From contig JACKNH010000004.1 of NCBI GenBank assembly GCA_024234975.1, positions 1 to 64,000 on the forward strand: a DNA stretch of 64,000 nt, in the 5' to 3' direction. Under the pieces are notes generated by a model. The model was not told the origin of the DNA. It saw only the letters and a program-made list of their open reading frames with translations, and did not search any database. Source of the DNA: Gammaproteobacteria bacterium. Lineage in GTDB: Bacteria; Pseudomonadota; Gammaproteobacteria; Ga0077536. Below are positions 49,094 to 55,832 of this stretch, in pieces (within the stretch, counting starts at the first letter, position 1; every line of letters begins with the position of its first letter). A program made the position numbers and the translations under genes.

Positions 49094-50266
49094 ATGGGAA
49101 GTACGATCAGGACGATCCTGGATGCATCGTTCGATGCATCGTCGAGAGAGTCAGGTTATCCGCACTACGTACATCGTGCGACACAGATGTTATGCGCATG
49201 CCGTACGGGCCGGCTGGGTAGTCATGTGCAGCGGTGTCCGGCAGGCCACTTTGCGCGCGTTATTCCGCATTCTTGTCATCACCGTTTGTGCCCGCAGTGT
49301 AATACGGTGCCGCGAGCGCAGTGGCTGGAGAAGATGCAGTCGCGACTCATCGACTGTGCGCATCATCATTTGATCTTCACGATACCGCACACATTGCACG
49401 AGGTATGGCGTTACAACCGGGTATGGTTCACGCAGACGCTGTTTGCGTCGGTGGCCGAGACGTTGCAGACGCTGTGCGCTGACGAGCGGTACATGGGCGC
49501 GCAGCCTGGATTGATGTTGGCGCTGCATACGTGGGGGCGGGCGCTGCCACTGCATCCGCACATACATGCATTGCTGACTGACGGCGGTTTAACCGACGAT
49601 GGTCGTTGGCAAGACCCGAAGCGGAGTTGCGTGTTGCCAGCGCGTGTTGTGATGGCGCTGTATCGTGGGAAGCTGTTGTCGAAACTGCGAAGCGCCCTGG
49701 AGCAAGGCGCTTTGGTCGTGCCACCGGATTGCCGTGTTGAGCGATTAGGTAATTTGTTGAATCGCCTTGGCCGTGACAAGTGGAACGTTCATGTCTGCCG
49801 GCGTTACGCGCACGGTGCAGGCGTAATGACCTACCTGGCACGCTACGTTCGAGGCGGTCCGCTGAAGGACGGCCAGGTATCGATGCTGAGTGATGGGCGG
49901 GTGCGTCTGAGTTACCAGCCGCATGCCGAAGATGGCGGTTGCCGTCGGAAGCAGTCGCTGGTGTTGAGTGCTGCATCTTTTATCCGTCGCTATCTGCAAC
50001 ACACACCGCTGCCGCGCAAACCGGTGGTGCGGCATTACGGGTTGTACGCCACACGCTGCACGCCGCTACTGGAGCGGGCACGCCAGGCGCATGGTCAGGC
50101 GCCGCGCATCAAAGAGGCACCGACACCGCTTAAGGCTACCGAATACTACCTGAGGGTGGCGGGCCACCCGACTCACGCCACCCATTGCCCGCAATGCGGG
50201 GGCGCATTGGTGAAAGCGCTAAACGTGGTTGCGCCGCGCGGCCCGCCAGCGGTTGCCAAAGCATGA
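49094..50266 (+). CDS. Cassette 14: IS91-like transposase
   Basis: A 390-residue transposase of the IS91 type, which moves DNA by rolling-circle transfer. It has an N-terminal zinc-binding part (CHHRLCPQC), the HUH-like metal site HPHIHALLTDGG near residue 155, and a candidate catalytic Tyr in MTYLARYVRGG near 250, with an IRRYLQHT-like helix after it. A second C-terminal CPQC is near residue 372. GGAGG precedes the ATG. The gene lies inside a cassette (49026-50588) whose two ends match each other as attC junctions. The frame is intact. Confidence 0.85.
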   Translation: MGSTIRTILDASFDASSRESGYPHYVHRATQMLCACRTGRLGSHVQRCPAGHFARVIPHSCHHRLCPQCNTVPRAQWLEKMQSRLIDCAHHHLIFTIPHTLHEVWRYNRVWFTQTLFASVAETLQTLCADERYMGAQPGLMLALHTWGRALPLHPHIHALLTDGGLTDDGRWQDPKRSCVLPARVVMALYRGKLLSKLRSALEQGALVVPPDCRVERLGNLLNRLGRDKWNVHVCRRYAHGAGVMTYLARYVRGGPLKDGQVSMLSDGRVRLSYQPHAEDGGCRRKQSLVLSAASFIRRYLQHTPLPRKPVVRHYGLYATRCTPLLERARQAHGQAPRIKEAPTPLKATEYYLRVAGHPTHATHCPQCGGALVKALNVVAPRGPPAVAKA

Positions 50267-50509
50267 TAGGGAACGCCACAAGGATGTGGACGCTGCAAGG
50301 CATCGGCGGAGCTGGGTATGCCTACCCGGCGAGGAGAAACCAGAGACAAGGCAGGTTAGCGCTGTTTGAATCAGCGCCGTTGCCGTACGGCCATGGAAAT
50401 CCGATACTATCGAGACACGGACCCACAACATTCCACGGGCATCAGGATGAGCCAACCGAATACCAACGCCCCGAACTCCGATTGCGTTTCCCCGGCGCCA
50501 CGAGGGCTA
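50267..50509 (+). other. Non-coding part of cassette 14 after the transposase gene
   Basis: About 240 bp between the transposase stop and the attC. A short frame (50447-50584, 45 codons, MSQPNTNAPNSD...) ends inside the attC and is weakly supported. No IS91-type right terminus could be fixed by eye, although CAAG and GTTC tetramers of the kind used as IS91 targets occur near 50510-50530. Confidence 0.4.
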
Positions 50510-50594
50510 GTTCAACAAGTAGTTCAAGCAGACCGGATGAAAGCACGCGATATTTTTTTGCGCCGTGCCCGGCTGCTTAACTAGATCGTTAGCC
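50510..50594 (+). other. attC site of cassette 14 (85 bp)
   Basis: GTTCAAC to GTTAGCC. Inner arms TAGTTCAAGCAGACCGG and CCGGCTGCTTAACTA pair along 15 bp with two unpaired bases on the left arm, a good attC fold. GTTCAAC complements the GTTGAAC that opens this cassette. Confidence 0.85.
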
Positions 50595-50611
50595 ATCACA
50601 AGGAACCTGCT

Positions 50612-51541
50612 GTGGCAAAGCAATTATCGGCTCCCGCAATACTGGCTCTGAAAGAAGCCCTTTGCTCGGTTTACTGGTACAAGTCCGAGCTTCGCGGGTT
50701 CCTACAGCTATGCTTGTCCAATCCCGCGATACTAAATAACTTCAACTGGGAAAATTACAAACGCCAGATTGCCTCTGACGTCGTTGATTACCTTGTCGCC
50801 AACCCTGACCGGCATATCGGTGATTTGACCAAGCTCTGTTATGAATTGTGCAAGCTCACAGATTTCTCTCATCTGAAACCGCTTGATGATGGGCCGCAGA
50901 AAGTAGAGCGTGCTCGAAATTCGGTAAACCAACTTCGCCAACTCGTAGAGCCTCATCAAGACGTTAAGAAAGAGCAGGATGAAATCAAGCGCCGCCAAGA
51001 GCTTGCCGCCAAGAAGCTGAAAGAGAACGCTGCGGTACGTCAGAAGCTAGAAGCAATTCGCGCAAAATACATGGCAATGGTTAGTTCTGACGACCCGCAG
51101 GGCCGTGGATTTGAACTTGAGCGCGTGATGTACGAAGTCTTTGATCTATTCGACCTTGACCCCAAGGCATCCTTCAGAAATCTCGGGGAACAAATCGACG
51201 GAGCGTTTTCCCTCGATGGGACAGAATTTTTGTTTGAGGCCAAGTGGCACAAGGACCTTGTCAATAAAGCAGAACTCGCTGCCTTCACCGATAAGGTCAC
51301 CACCAAGCTGGAAAACACCCTTGGAGTGTTCCTCTCGATCAATGGCTTTTCCTCGGATGGCGTGGCCGCCCACCAAGCAGGTGGTGCCTCAATCTTATTG
51401 ATGGACGGTGGCGACATTATGGCTGTTCTTGAAGAGCGAATCGATTTTGTAAGTCTTCTTCTCCGCAAGAAACGTCATGCAGCCCAAACGGGCAATATTT
51501 ATTTGTCGTACTACCAGATGGTGGCGGCAGGTAATGGCTAA
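50612..51541 (+). CDS. Cassette 15: PD-(D/E)XK (Mrr-like) restriction endonuclease-like protein
   Basis: A 309-residue protein with a helical N-terminal domain (LKEALCSVYWYKSELRGFLQ, KLCYELCKLTDFSHL), a charged coiled linker (residues about 105-150, KKEQDEIKRRQELAAKKLKE) and a C-terminal nuclease fold: the Glu in GRGFELERVMYEVF, the Asp in GEQIDGAF and the EAK in TEFLFEAKW near residue 210. These are the catalytic residues of Mrr-type nucleases. The GTG start follows AAGGA. A defence role is likely but inferred. Cassette 50589-51616. Confidence 0.75.
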   Translation: MAKQLSAPAILALKEALCSVYWYKSELRGFLQLCLSNPAILNNFNWENYKRQIASDVVDYLVANPDRHIGDLTKLCYELCKLTDFSHLKPLDDGPQKVERARNSVNQLRQLVEPHQDVKKEQDEIKRRQELAAKKLKENAAVRQKLEAIRAKYMAMVSSDDPQGRGFELERVMYEVFDLFDLDPKASFRNLGEQIDGAFSLDGTEFLFEAKWHKDLVNKAELAAFTDKVTTKLENTLGVFLSINGFSSDGVAAHQAGGASILLMDGGDIMAVLEERIDFVSLLLRKKRHAAQTGNIYLSYYQMVAAGNG

Positions 51542-51622
51542 CAATCGCTTCGAGTGGGACGCTTCTCCTTTCGCTGCCGCTCCGATCGTCGCCGTCAAGT
51601 GCGGCTCATTGTGGCGTTGGGT
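51536..51622 (+). other. attC site of cassette 15 (87 bp)
   Basis: GGCTAAC to GTTGGGT; GGCTAAC complements this cassette's GTTAGCC start. It overlaps the last bases of the nuclease gene. Confidence 0.87.
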
Positions 51623-51678
51623 GGCTTGACCAAAATACTTTGACCGATGACACTATGGTTTATGGTCGGAGCTAAGCA

Positions 51679-51885
51679 ATGGAATTAACAGCTATTATTT
51701 CACCAGCCGAAGAAGGCGGATTTGTCGCAACCAATCCCGAAACCGGGACGACGACTCAAGGCGAAACCATAGAAGACGCGCTTGCGAACCTTCGCGAAGC
51801 CACCTCCCTCTATTTGGAAGAGTTCCCGCTCAAAAGGAAAGGTCACCCTTTCGTAACAATGTTCAACATTCCTGAGCATGCCTAA
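51679..51885 (+). CDS. hicB: Cassette 16, gene 1: HicB family antitoxin
   Basis: A 68-residue protein with the partial RNase H-like HicB fold: MELTAIISPAEEGGFVATNPE, then TTQGETIEDALANLREATSLYLEE. It neutralises HicA by binding. There is no C-terminal DNA-binding domain in this short form. It overlaps hicA by 8 bp, so antitoxin and toxin are made together. Cassette 51617-52193. Confidence 0.88.
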   Translation: MELTAIISPAEEGGFVATNPETGTTTQGETIEDALANLREATSLYLEEFPLKRKGHPFVTMFNIPEHA

Positions 51886-52093
51886 ATTTCCGCGAGTTTC
51901 TGGGCGGGACACGATTCGTGCCCTCGAGAAGCTCGGATTCGTGCAGCAACGACAACGTGGAAGTCATGTCGTGTTGAGAAGGGGAACAAAGGGATGCGTA
52001 GTGCCCGTGCACAAGGAACTGAAAACAGGGACGCTCATTGGAATTTTGCGCCAAGCAGAAGTAACGGCCGACGAATTCATCGAATCGCTGTAA
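51878..52093 (+). CDS. hicA: Cassette 16, gene 2: HicA family toxin
   Basis: A 71-residue double-stranded-RNA-binding-fold ribonuclease toxin: VSGRDTIRALEKLGFVQQRQ, then the catalytic His in RGSHVVLRR and VPVHKELKTGTLIGILRQAE. Length and motifs are normal, so the toxin should be active and held by HicB. Confidence 0.9.
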   Translation: MPKFPRVSGRDTIRALEKLGFVQQRQRGSHVVLRRGTKGCVVPVHKELKTGTLIGILRQAEVTADEFIESL

Positions 52094-52102
52094 TCCATTC
52101 CC

Positions 52103-52199
52103 ACCCAACAACGCAATCATGCCGACACTTGCCGGCTCTCTCCCGTCGCTGCCGCTCTGGTCGGTCGCAAGCTAGCGCGGCATATCGCGAACGTTAGAC
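52103..52199 (+). other. attC site of cassette 16 (97 bp)
   Basis: ACCCAAC to GTTAGAC with the ATGCCGACACTTGC and GCTAGCGCGGCAT arms of the 96-bp type. Confidence 0.87.
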
Positions 52200-52212
52200 G
52201 GCACGCTTCGGC

Positions 52213-53052
52213 ATGTTCTCAATTTTCAGACGCCGAAAGAAGAACACGATATTGAATCTCTATCGAGTCGTCGATATCAACGAAGCTCGTTCATACGATG
52301 GCTTGGCGCTTATTGAGGCTGCGCTAACGGGTGTCGGCCGCAGTTACGCTGTCGAGCCCGAGAACTTCTGTGCCAATTACACCAAGGAGTGGCGCAGCTG
52401 GCGAGCTTTCACAGCCGGTGCAAATCGGCTTCCGGAGCTGACGTACGCCGATGTCTCATTCGGGAAAGAGGGGTTCTCACTCCATTACACAAACTCGCTC
52501 GTCAACTTTGATGAACCGCCGGAACTGGGATCACTTCATATCGGCATCAGTGTGCCCGAGACCGAAGGCTCAATCGAGCACATGCTTTCCCTGGCAAAGG
52601 ATCTCTGCCGTCAGTCGCCGTTCGAATACGGGTATATTCACTCGCTCGCCGACAATTTGACGCAGTTTGGCGAGCAGAAGATTAGACGGACGATTTCTGG
52701 CATGAGTGTTCGCGTTGATCGCAGCGGTACGATTTGGGATTATCACCTGGCTGCGATTCGAAGCGGGTTTCTGCGCAGCGTTTATGCCGTTAACCTGATT
52801 AACGAATCTCACTTGGCCAACCCGGCGATAGGAAAGCTGCTGCAGCGGAATGTCGGCGTGGTCTCGCCGTTCGAAGGCGAACTGAAGATCTGGCGGCTGT
52901 CAGAGGCCGATCTCAACTCGGCATTGGAGGTTCTCGCCGAGAGTGGTAGTTTGATCTGGCACGAGCGCGGAATGGAGAAATTCTTGGCTCAGCCACACGC
53001 AAGCGAAGTCCATATGCGCATGTCGCCGGCTCGGGCGGACACCCCGAAATGA
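52213..53052 (+). CDS. Cassette 17: hypothetical protein
   Basis: A 279-residue soluble protein with no signal peptide. It begins MFSIFRRRKKNTILNLYRVV and contains a long mixed domain (YADVSFGKEGFSLHYTN, GSLHIGISVPETEGSIEHML, FEYGYIHSLADNLTQFG, GIWDYHL-like and SLIWHERGMEKFL). The overall style recalls immunity proteins of contact-toxin systems, but I could not match a family. Cassette 52194-53141. Confidence 0.5.
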   Translation: MFSIFRRRKKNTILNLYRVVDINEARSYDGLALIEAALTGVGRSYAVEPENFCANYTKEWRSWRAFTAGANRLPELTYADVSFGKEGFSLHYTNSLVNFDEPPELGSLHIGISVPETEGSIEHMLSLAKDLCRQSPFEYGYIHSLADNLTQFGEQKIRRTISGMSVRVDRSGTIWDYHLAAIRSGFLRSVYAVNLINESHLANPAIGKLLQRNVGVVSPFEGELKIWRLSEADLNSALEVLAESGSLIWHERGMEKFLAQPHASEVHMRMSPARADTPK

Positions 53053-53128
53053 TCGTGGACCACCATCGACGCGTGCGAGATTGCGGGCAGCTCATCGAAT
53101 GTTTAGGCATTAAGGTCATCGCGGTGCC

Positions 53129-53147
53129 ATCTAACACAGCGTTATAC
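53129..53147 (+). other. Truncated attC remnant of cassette 17 (19 bp)
   Basis: ATCTAAC and GTTATAC separated by only five bases (ACAGC), so the whole inner hairpin is missing. The opening differs by one base from the complement of this cassette's GTTAGAC start. Probably not recombined by the integrase any more. Confidence 0.7.
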
Positions 53148-53163
53148 GTCAGCTTGACTCGCC

Positions 53164-53174
53164 CTACAATGTAG
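53164..53174. promoter_or_regulatory. Small palindrome upstream of brnTA
   Basis: CTACA-A-TGTAG, 13 bp before the brnT start and followed by TTACAC. BrnA antitoxins repress their own operon, so this could be the operator. Confidence 0.35.
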
Positions 53175-53187
53175 TTACACTCATGCC

Positions 53188-53478
53188 ATGAGTGGTCCGC
53201 GCTTTGAATGGGACAGCCGAAAAGCGGGCGCGAATCGAAGGAAACACGGTGTTTCGTTCGAGGAGGCAAAATCGTCGTTCCTAGACGAAAACGCACGAAT
53301 AATTCCGGATCCGGAACACTCTGGTGAGGAAGAGCGGTTCGTTCTTCTTGGCTTGAGTATACAGTTACGAATGCTAGTCGTAGTCCATTGCTATCGTGAA
53401 GCAGATGACGTGATAAGGATAATTTCGGCTAGGAAAGCCGATCGTTCGGAACGAGAACAGTACGCAGGGTTTTTGTAA
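53188..53478 (+). CDS. brnT: Cassette 18, gene 1: BrnT family toxin
   Basis: A 96-residue RelE-fold ribonuclease toxin of the BrnT (DUF497) family: FEWDSRKAGANRRKHGVSFE, then SFLDENARIIPD, EERFVLLGLS and IRIISARKADRSEREQY. All family motifs are in place. Its stop shares a base with the brnA start (TAATG). Cassette 53142-53812. Confidence 0.88.
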   Translation: MSGPRFEWDSRKAGANRRKHGVSFEEAKSSFLDENARIIPDPEHSGEEERFVLLGLSIQLRMLVVVHCYREADDVIRIISARKADRSEREQYAGFL

Positions 53479-53690
53479 TGAAGAAATCATACAATTTTAC
53501 CAAGTCCGTAAAGAACCCATATCTAAGGACGCCGAAGAAGCAACTTACAATTCGACTAGACGAAGATACGATTGAGTACTTTCGTTCTGTGTCGGAGGAG
53601 AGCGGGATTCCGTATCAAAGCCTTATAAATCTCTATCTGAGAGAGTGCGCTGCCGAGAATAAGAGGCTGCATCTGAAGTGGGCGAGCTGA
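53478..53690 (+). CDS. brnA: Cassette 18, gene 2: BrnA-like ribbon-helix-helix antitoxin
   Basis: A 70-residue antitoxin. After a basic N-terminus (KKSYNFTKSVKNPYLRTPKKQ) comes a ribbon-helix-helix (LTIRLDEDTIEYFRSVSEESG, IPYQSLINLYLRECA). It should bind BrnT and the operon promoter. Translationally coupled to brnT. Confidence 0.85.
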   Translation: MKKSYNFTKSVKNPYLRTPKKQLTIRLDEDTIEYFRSVSEESGIPYQSLINLYLRECAAENKRLHLKWAS

Positions 53691-53691
53691 C

Positions 53692-53818
53692 GTATAACAA
53701 TCGCGTCGAGTCGTTCGCTTCGCTCGCACGGCCACGTACCAGCGGGCCAACCCTCAGCACAAAAAGGTTCGCTTTCTGCGGGCCCGCCGACACGCGCCGC
53801 TCACGCTAATCGTTGGAC
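53692..53818 (+). other. attC site of cassette 18 (127 bp)
   Basis: GTATAAC to GTTGGAC; GTATAAC complements GTTATAC at the cassette start exactly. Longest site of the array, with long arms such as GGCCACG and CGCGCCGCTC and an unpaired loop. Confidence 0.8.
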
Positions 53819-53892
53819 GAAACAAGCACCCGGGTTGCTCCTATTGATCGGCTGGTGTTACTATGGTGTCACCTTCGCGGAGGCGCTCCGAT

Positions 53893-54177
53893 ATGTCCAC
53901 AACCTCGTTGAAACTTCCAGATGACATTAAGCGCCTTGCCGCTGCGGCTGCAAAGCAGCAAGGCATCACAGCACACGCATTTATGGTCGATGCCATACGT
54001 GTCGCTGCCATTAACGCGGAGCGGCGAGCGCAATTCGTCGCTGATGCAGTTGCCTCTAGAGAAGAAGCCGTCAAATCCGGCAAGGGTTACGAAGCTGAGG
54101 ATGTACACACCTACTTACGGGCGCGGGCACAAGGTAATCGCGCGTCCAAACCGAAGTCAAAAACTTGGCGCACGTAA
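53893..54177 (+). CDS. Cassette 19: ribbon-helix-helix antitoxin (ParD/CopG-like)
   Basis: A 94-residue protein starting MSTTSLKLPDDIKRLAAAAA, a CopG-type ribbon-helix-helix, followed by a helical C-terminus (AINAERRAQFVADAVASREEAV, then GKGYEAEDVHTYLRARA). GGAGG precedes ATG 53893; an ATG 30 bp upstream is possible. It overlaps the toxin gene by 13 bp. Toxin neutraliser and autoregulator by analogy. Confidence 0.8.
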   Translation: MSTTSLKLPDDIKRLAAAAAKQQGITAHAFMVDAIRVAAINAERRAQFVADAVASREEAVKSGKGYEAEDVHTYLRARAQGNRASKPKSKTWRT

Positions 54178-54461
54178 TCTACGCCAAAGGAGCGTTGGCC
54201 GATCTGGCCAGACTTACGGATTTCCTGTTGGAGGAGGAGCCGGCTGCGGCATTGGAGACGGTGGATCTCATCACGGAAGCTGTGCGAGTCCTGGCAAATC
54301 ATCCGCTAATCGGACGGTCGGCAGAGCAAGGATTACGAGAACTTGTCATTTCACGTGGAAGATCCGGCTATATCGCTCTATACAGCTACGAGCTTGCGCA
54401 TGACACCGTGCTTGTGCTTTCAGTGCGCCATCAACGCGAAGCTGGCTATTTGCCCGAGTAG
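54165..54461 (+). CDS. Cassette 19: ParE/RelE-family toxin
   Basis: A 98-residue protein of the ParE/RelE superfamily: VIYAKGALADLARLTDFLLEE, then AVRVLANHPLIGRSAEQGLR and LVISRGRSGYIALYSYE with LVLSVRHQREAGY. The start is a TTG at 54165 within the end of the antitoxin gene. ParE-type members poison gyrase and RelE-type members cleave mRNA; the sequence does not settle which. Confidence 0.82.
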   Translation: MAHVIYAKGALADLARLTDFLLEEEPAAALETVDLITEAVRVLANHPLIGRSAEQGLRELVISRGRSGYIALYSYELAHDTVLVLSVRHQREAGYLPE

Positions 54462-54481
54462 GTTGCGTTCGGTTGAAGAGT

Positions 54482-54499
54482 TGTAGCCATTAGGCTACA
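54482..54499. promoter_or_regulatory. Perfect palindrome, probable operator of the HigBA-like module
   Basis: TGTAGCC-ATTA-GGCTACA, a perfect 18-bp palindrome, 8 bp upstream of the toxin start. The position and symmetry fit autoregulation by the antitoxin of the pair. Confidence 0.65.
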
Positions 54500-54507
54500 T
54501 TCTGCTG

Positions 54508-54768
54508 ATGTACGAAATCCGCCGAACGGAGGCTTTCTCCAAGTGGCTCGATAAGCTCCGGGACGCCCGGGCGAGAGTTCGAGTCCTCGCCCGCCTCACT
54601 CGAGTGGAAGACGGACACCTCGGGGATACCAAGCCAGTAGGCGAGTCGGTATCAGAACTGCGGATTGATTACGGGCCCGGCTATCGGGTTTATTTCACCA
54701 GACGGCGCAAAACAATCATCGTTCTGCTCATCGGCGGTGATAAGTCGAGCCAAGAATCAAGACATTAA
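54508..54768 (+). CDS. HigB/RelE-type toxin with frameshifted C-terminus
   Basis: An 86-residue toxin of the phage-derived Gp49-like/HigB family: FSKWLDKLRDARARVRVLARL, GDTKPVGESVSELRIDYGPGYRVYF and IIVLLIGGDKSSQ. Family members continue with a helix of the type DIKRA..LA..L. That helix is encoded here (GAC ATT AAA CGG ... GAG TAA, 54761-54805) but in the next frame, so an indel around 54750-54760 has cut the protein about 14 residues short. The antitoxin gene follows. Activity is therefore uncertain. Confidence 0.8.
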   Translation: MYEIRRTEAFSKWLDKLRDARARVRVLARLTRVEDGHLGDTKPVGESVSELRIDYGPGYRVYFTRRRKTIIVLLIGGDKSSQESRH

Positions 54769-54810
54769 ACGGGCAATCCAGCTGGCCCGAGATTTGGACG
54801 AGTAATCCCT

Positions 54811-55104
54811 ATGGCGAAGACCAAGACCTACCGCTACGACACAGCCGAGCACTTGCGCACGCCGGAGGAAATGGCCCTCTACCTAGAGGCTTGCCTTGAG
54901 GAAGCGGATGGAGATGCTGCATTCATCGCGAAAGCCTTGGGCAATATCGCAAAAGCAAAAGGCATGGCTCAGGTCGCCCGAGACGCTGGCTTATCCAGAG
55001 AAAGCCTCTACAAGGCGCTTTCCGGAGACCGAAGCCCTGGATTTGATACGGTTCTTCGTGTCATCAATGCACTTGGCATCAAGCTACATGCCGAGGCCAA
55101 ATAA
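54811..55104 (+). CDS. HigA-type helix-turn-helix antitoxin
   Basis: A 97-residue protein with an N-terminal region YRYDTAEHLRTPEEMALYLE and a helix-turn-helix (MAQVARDAGLSRESLYKALSG, then FDTVLRVINALGIKL). This is the addiction-module antitoxin that pairs with Gp49-like toxins. Intact. It lies 5 bp after the end of the ancestral toxin frame. Last gene of the integron region. Confidence 0.88.
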   Translation: MAKTKTYRYDTAEHLRTPEEMALYLEACLEEADGDAAFIAKALGNIAKAKGMAQVARDAGLSRESLYKALSGDRSPGFDTVLRVINALGIKLHAEAK

Positions 55105-55274
55105 AATAGGCCAGCCATCTAACCAGCCGTAGGAGCCGACACGATAGTTCCTCCGGTTCAGTAGACACCCTGACCGAATCATGTCAGGAGTTGTGCATCT
55201 GCCAGGGCCAGGTCTCAGCACAAAACCAATCGTCTCCCAGAATCTCGGAGTGGATGCAGAAACAGGAGAATCCC

Positions 55275-55490
55275 ATGACCGCTGAAAATAAGGCAAAAGG
55301 CCCGGCCTCCTACTTTCCGTCGATCGAAAAGACCTACGGCAAACCTGTCACCCACTGGTTCAAGATCCTCGATACGCTGCAGGACAAGAAGCACATGGAG
55401 CAGGTGGCGTTCCTCAAAGAGAATCACAAGATTGGCCATGGTCACGCCAATGCACTCGTGGCCTATCACAAGGCCAGTCGCCGAGCCTGA
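55275..55490 (+). CDS. DUF4287 domain protein
   Basis: A 71-residue protein: MTAENKAKGPASYFPSIEKT, then GKPVTHWFKILDTL and HGHANALVAYHKAS, the DUF4287 pattern. Function unknown. Start at ATG 55275, after CAGGAGA; longer in-frame starts lack a site. It is the first gene after the cassette array. Confidence 0.85.
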   Translation: MTAENKAKGPASYFPSIEKTYGKPVTHWFKILDTLQDKKHMEQVAFLKENHKIGHGHANALVAYHKASRRA

Positions 55491-55832
55491 GGTGTCAGAC
55501 CGGCAATCAGGTGCCTTTTTGGAAAAATGTGTTGGCACGCCGCGTGGCGCCAGGTCACTTGAGATAACAGCGAGGAAAGCCGACGGCGAATCGGCAGGCT
55601 GCAACCCGATATCTAAAATGCATGGAACGCGCATCACATAGATGCGATTGTCGCAATGTTCACCTAGAGCTGCGGCCTGCTTTCAGGCGTAGCCCCAATT
55701 CGTGGGTGAGCTGGGTTCCATCGAATGCTGCGCGGCTGAACAATTCCGTCCTCTTTCCCGAGGACCTGCGGTCAGGCGGCTGATGGCTAAGATGCTGCTG
55801 TCATCGAACAACAGCGTCTTACGAGCAGCACT
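55491..55832. other. Intergenic region before the TPP enzyme gene
   Basis: 342 bp in which I see no supported gene, terminator or repeat. It should hold the promoter for the following pair. Confidence 0.4.

Larger units (their letters stand above)
41668..55123. mobile_element. Chromosomal integron: integrase, attI and an array of 19 gene cassettes
   Basis: A reverse-strand integron integrase is followed by an attI region and then by cassettes all pointing away from it. Each cassette runs from TTRRRY-type bases after a G to a 60-127 bp attC. For cassettes 1-7, 9-16 and 18 the attC opens with the exact reverse complement of that cassette's own first seven junction bases (for example GTTAGAT with ATCTAAC, GTTGGGC with GCCCAAC, GTTGAAC with GTTCAAC); cassettes 8 and 17 match at six of seven bases. 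The last cassette lacks a matching site; a lone ATCTAAC at 55117-55123 may be a remnant and is taken as the outer edge. Confidence 0.92.

Noticed and set aside
55117..55123. ATCTAAC as a nineteenth attC
   Set aside because: It has no partner GTTAGAT downstream and does not complement the start of the last cassette (GTTGGAC); at most a remnant.
41668..55123. CRISPR array suggested by the repeated 88-96 bp sequences
   Set aside because: The repeats are spaced at gene-sized intervals, end in GTTRRRY-type bases and fold as attC; they are cassette recombination sites.
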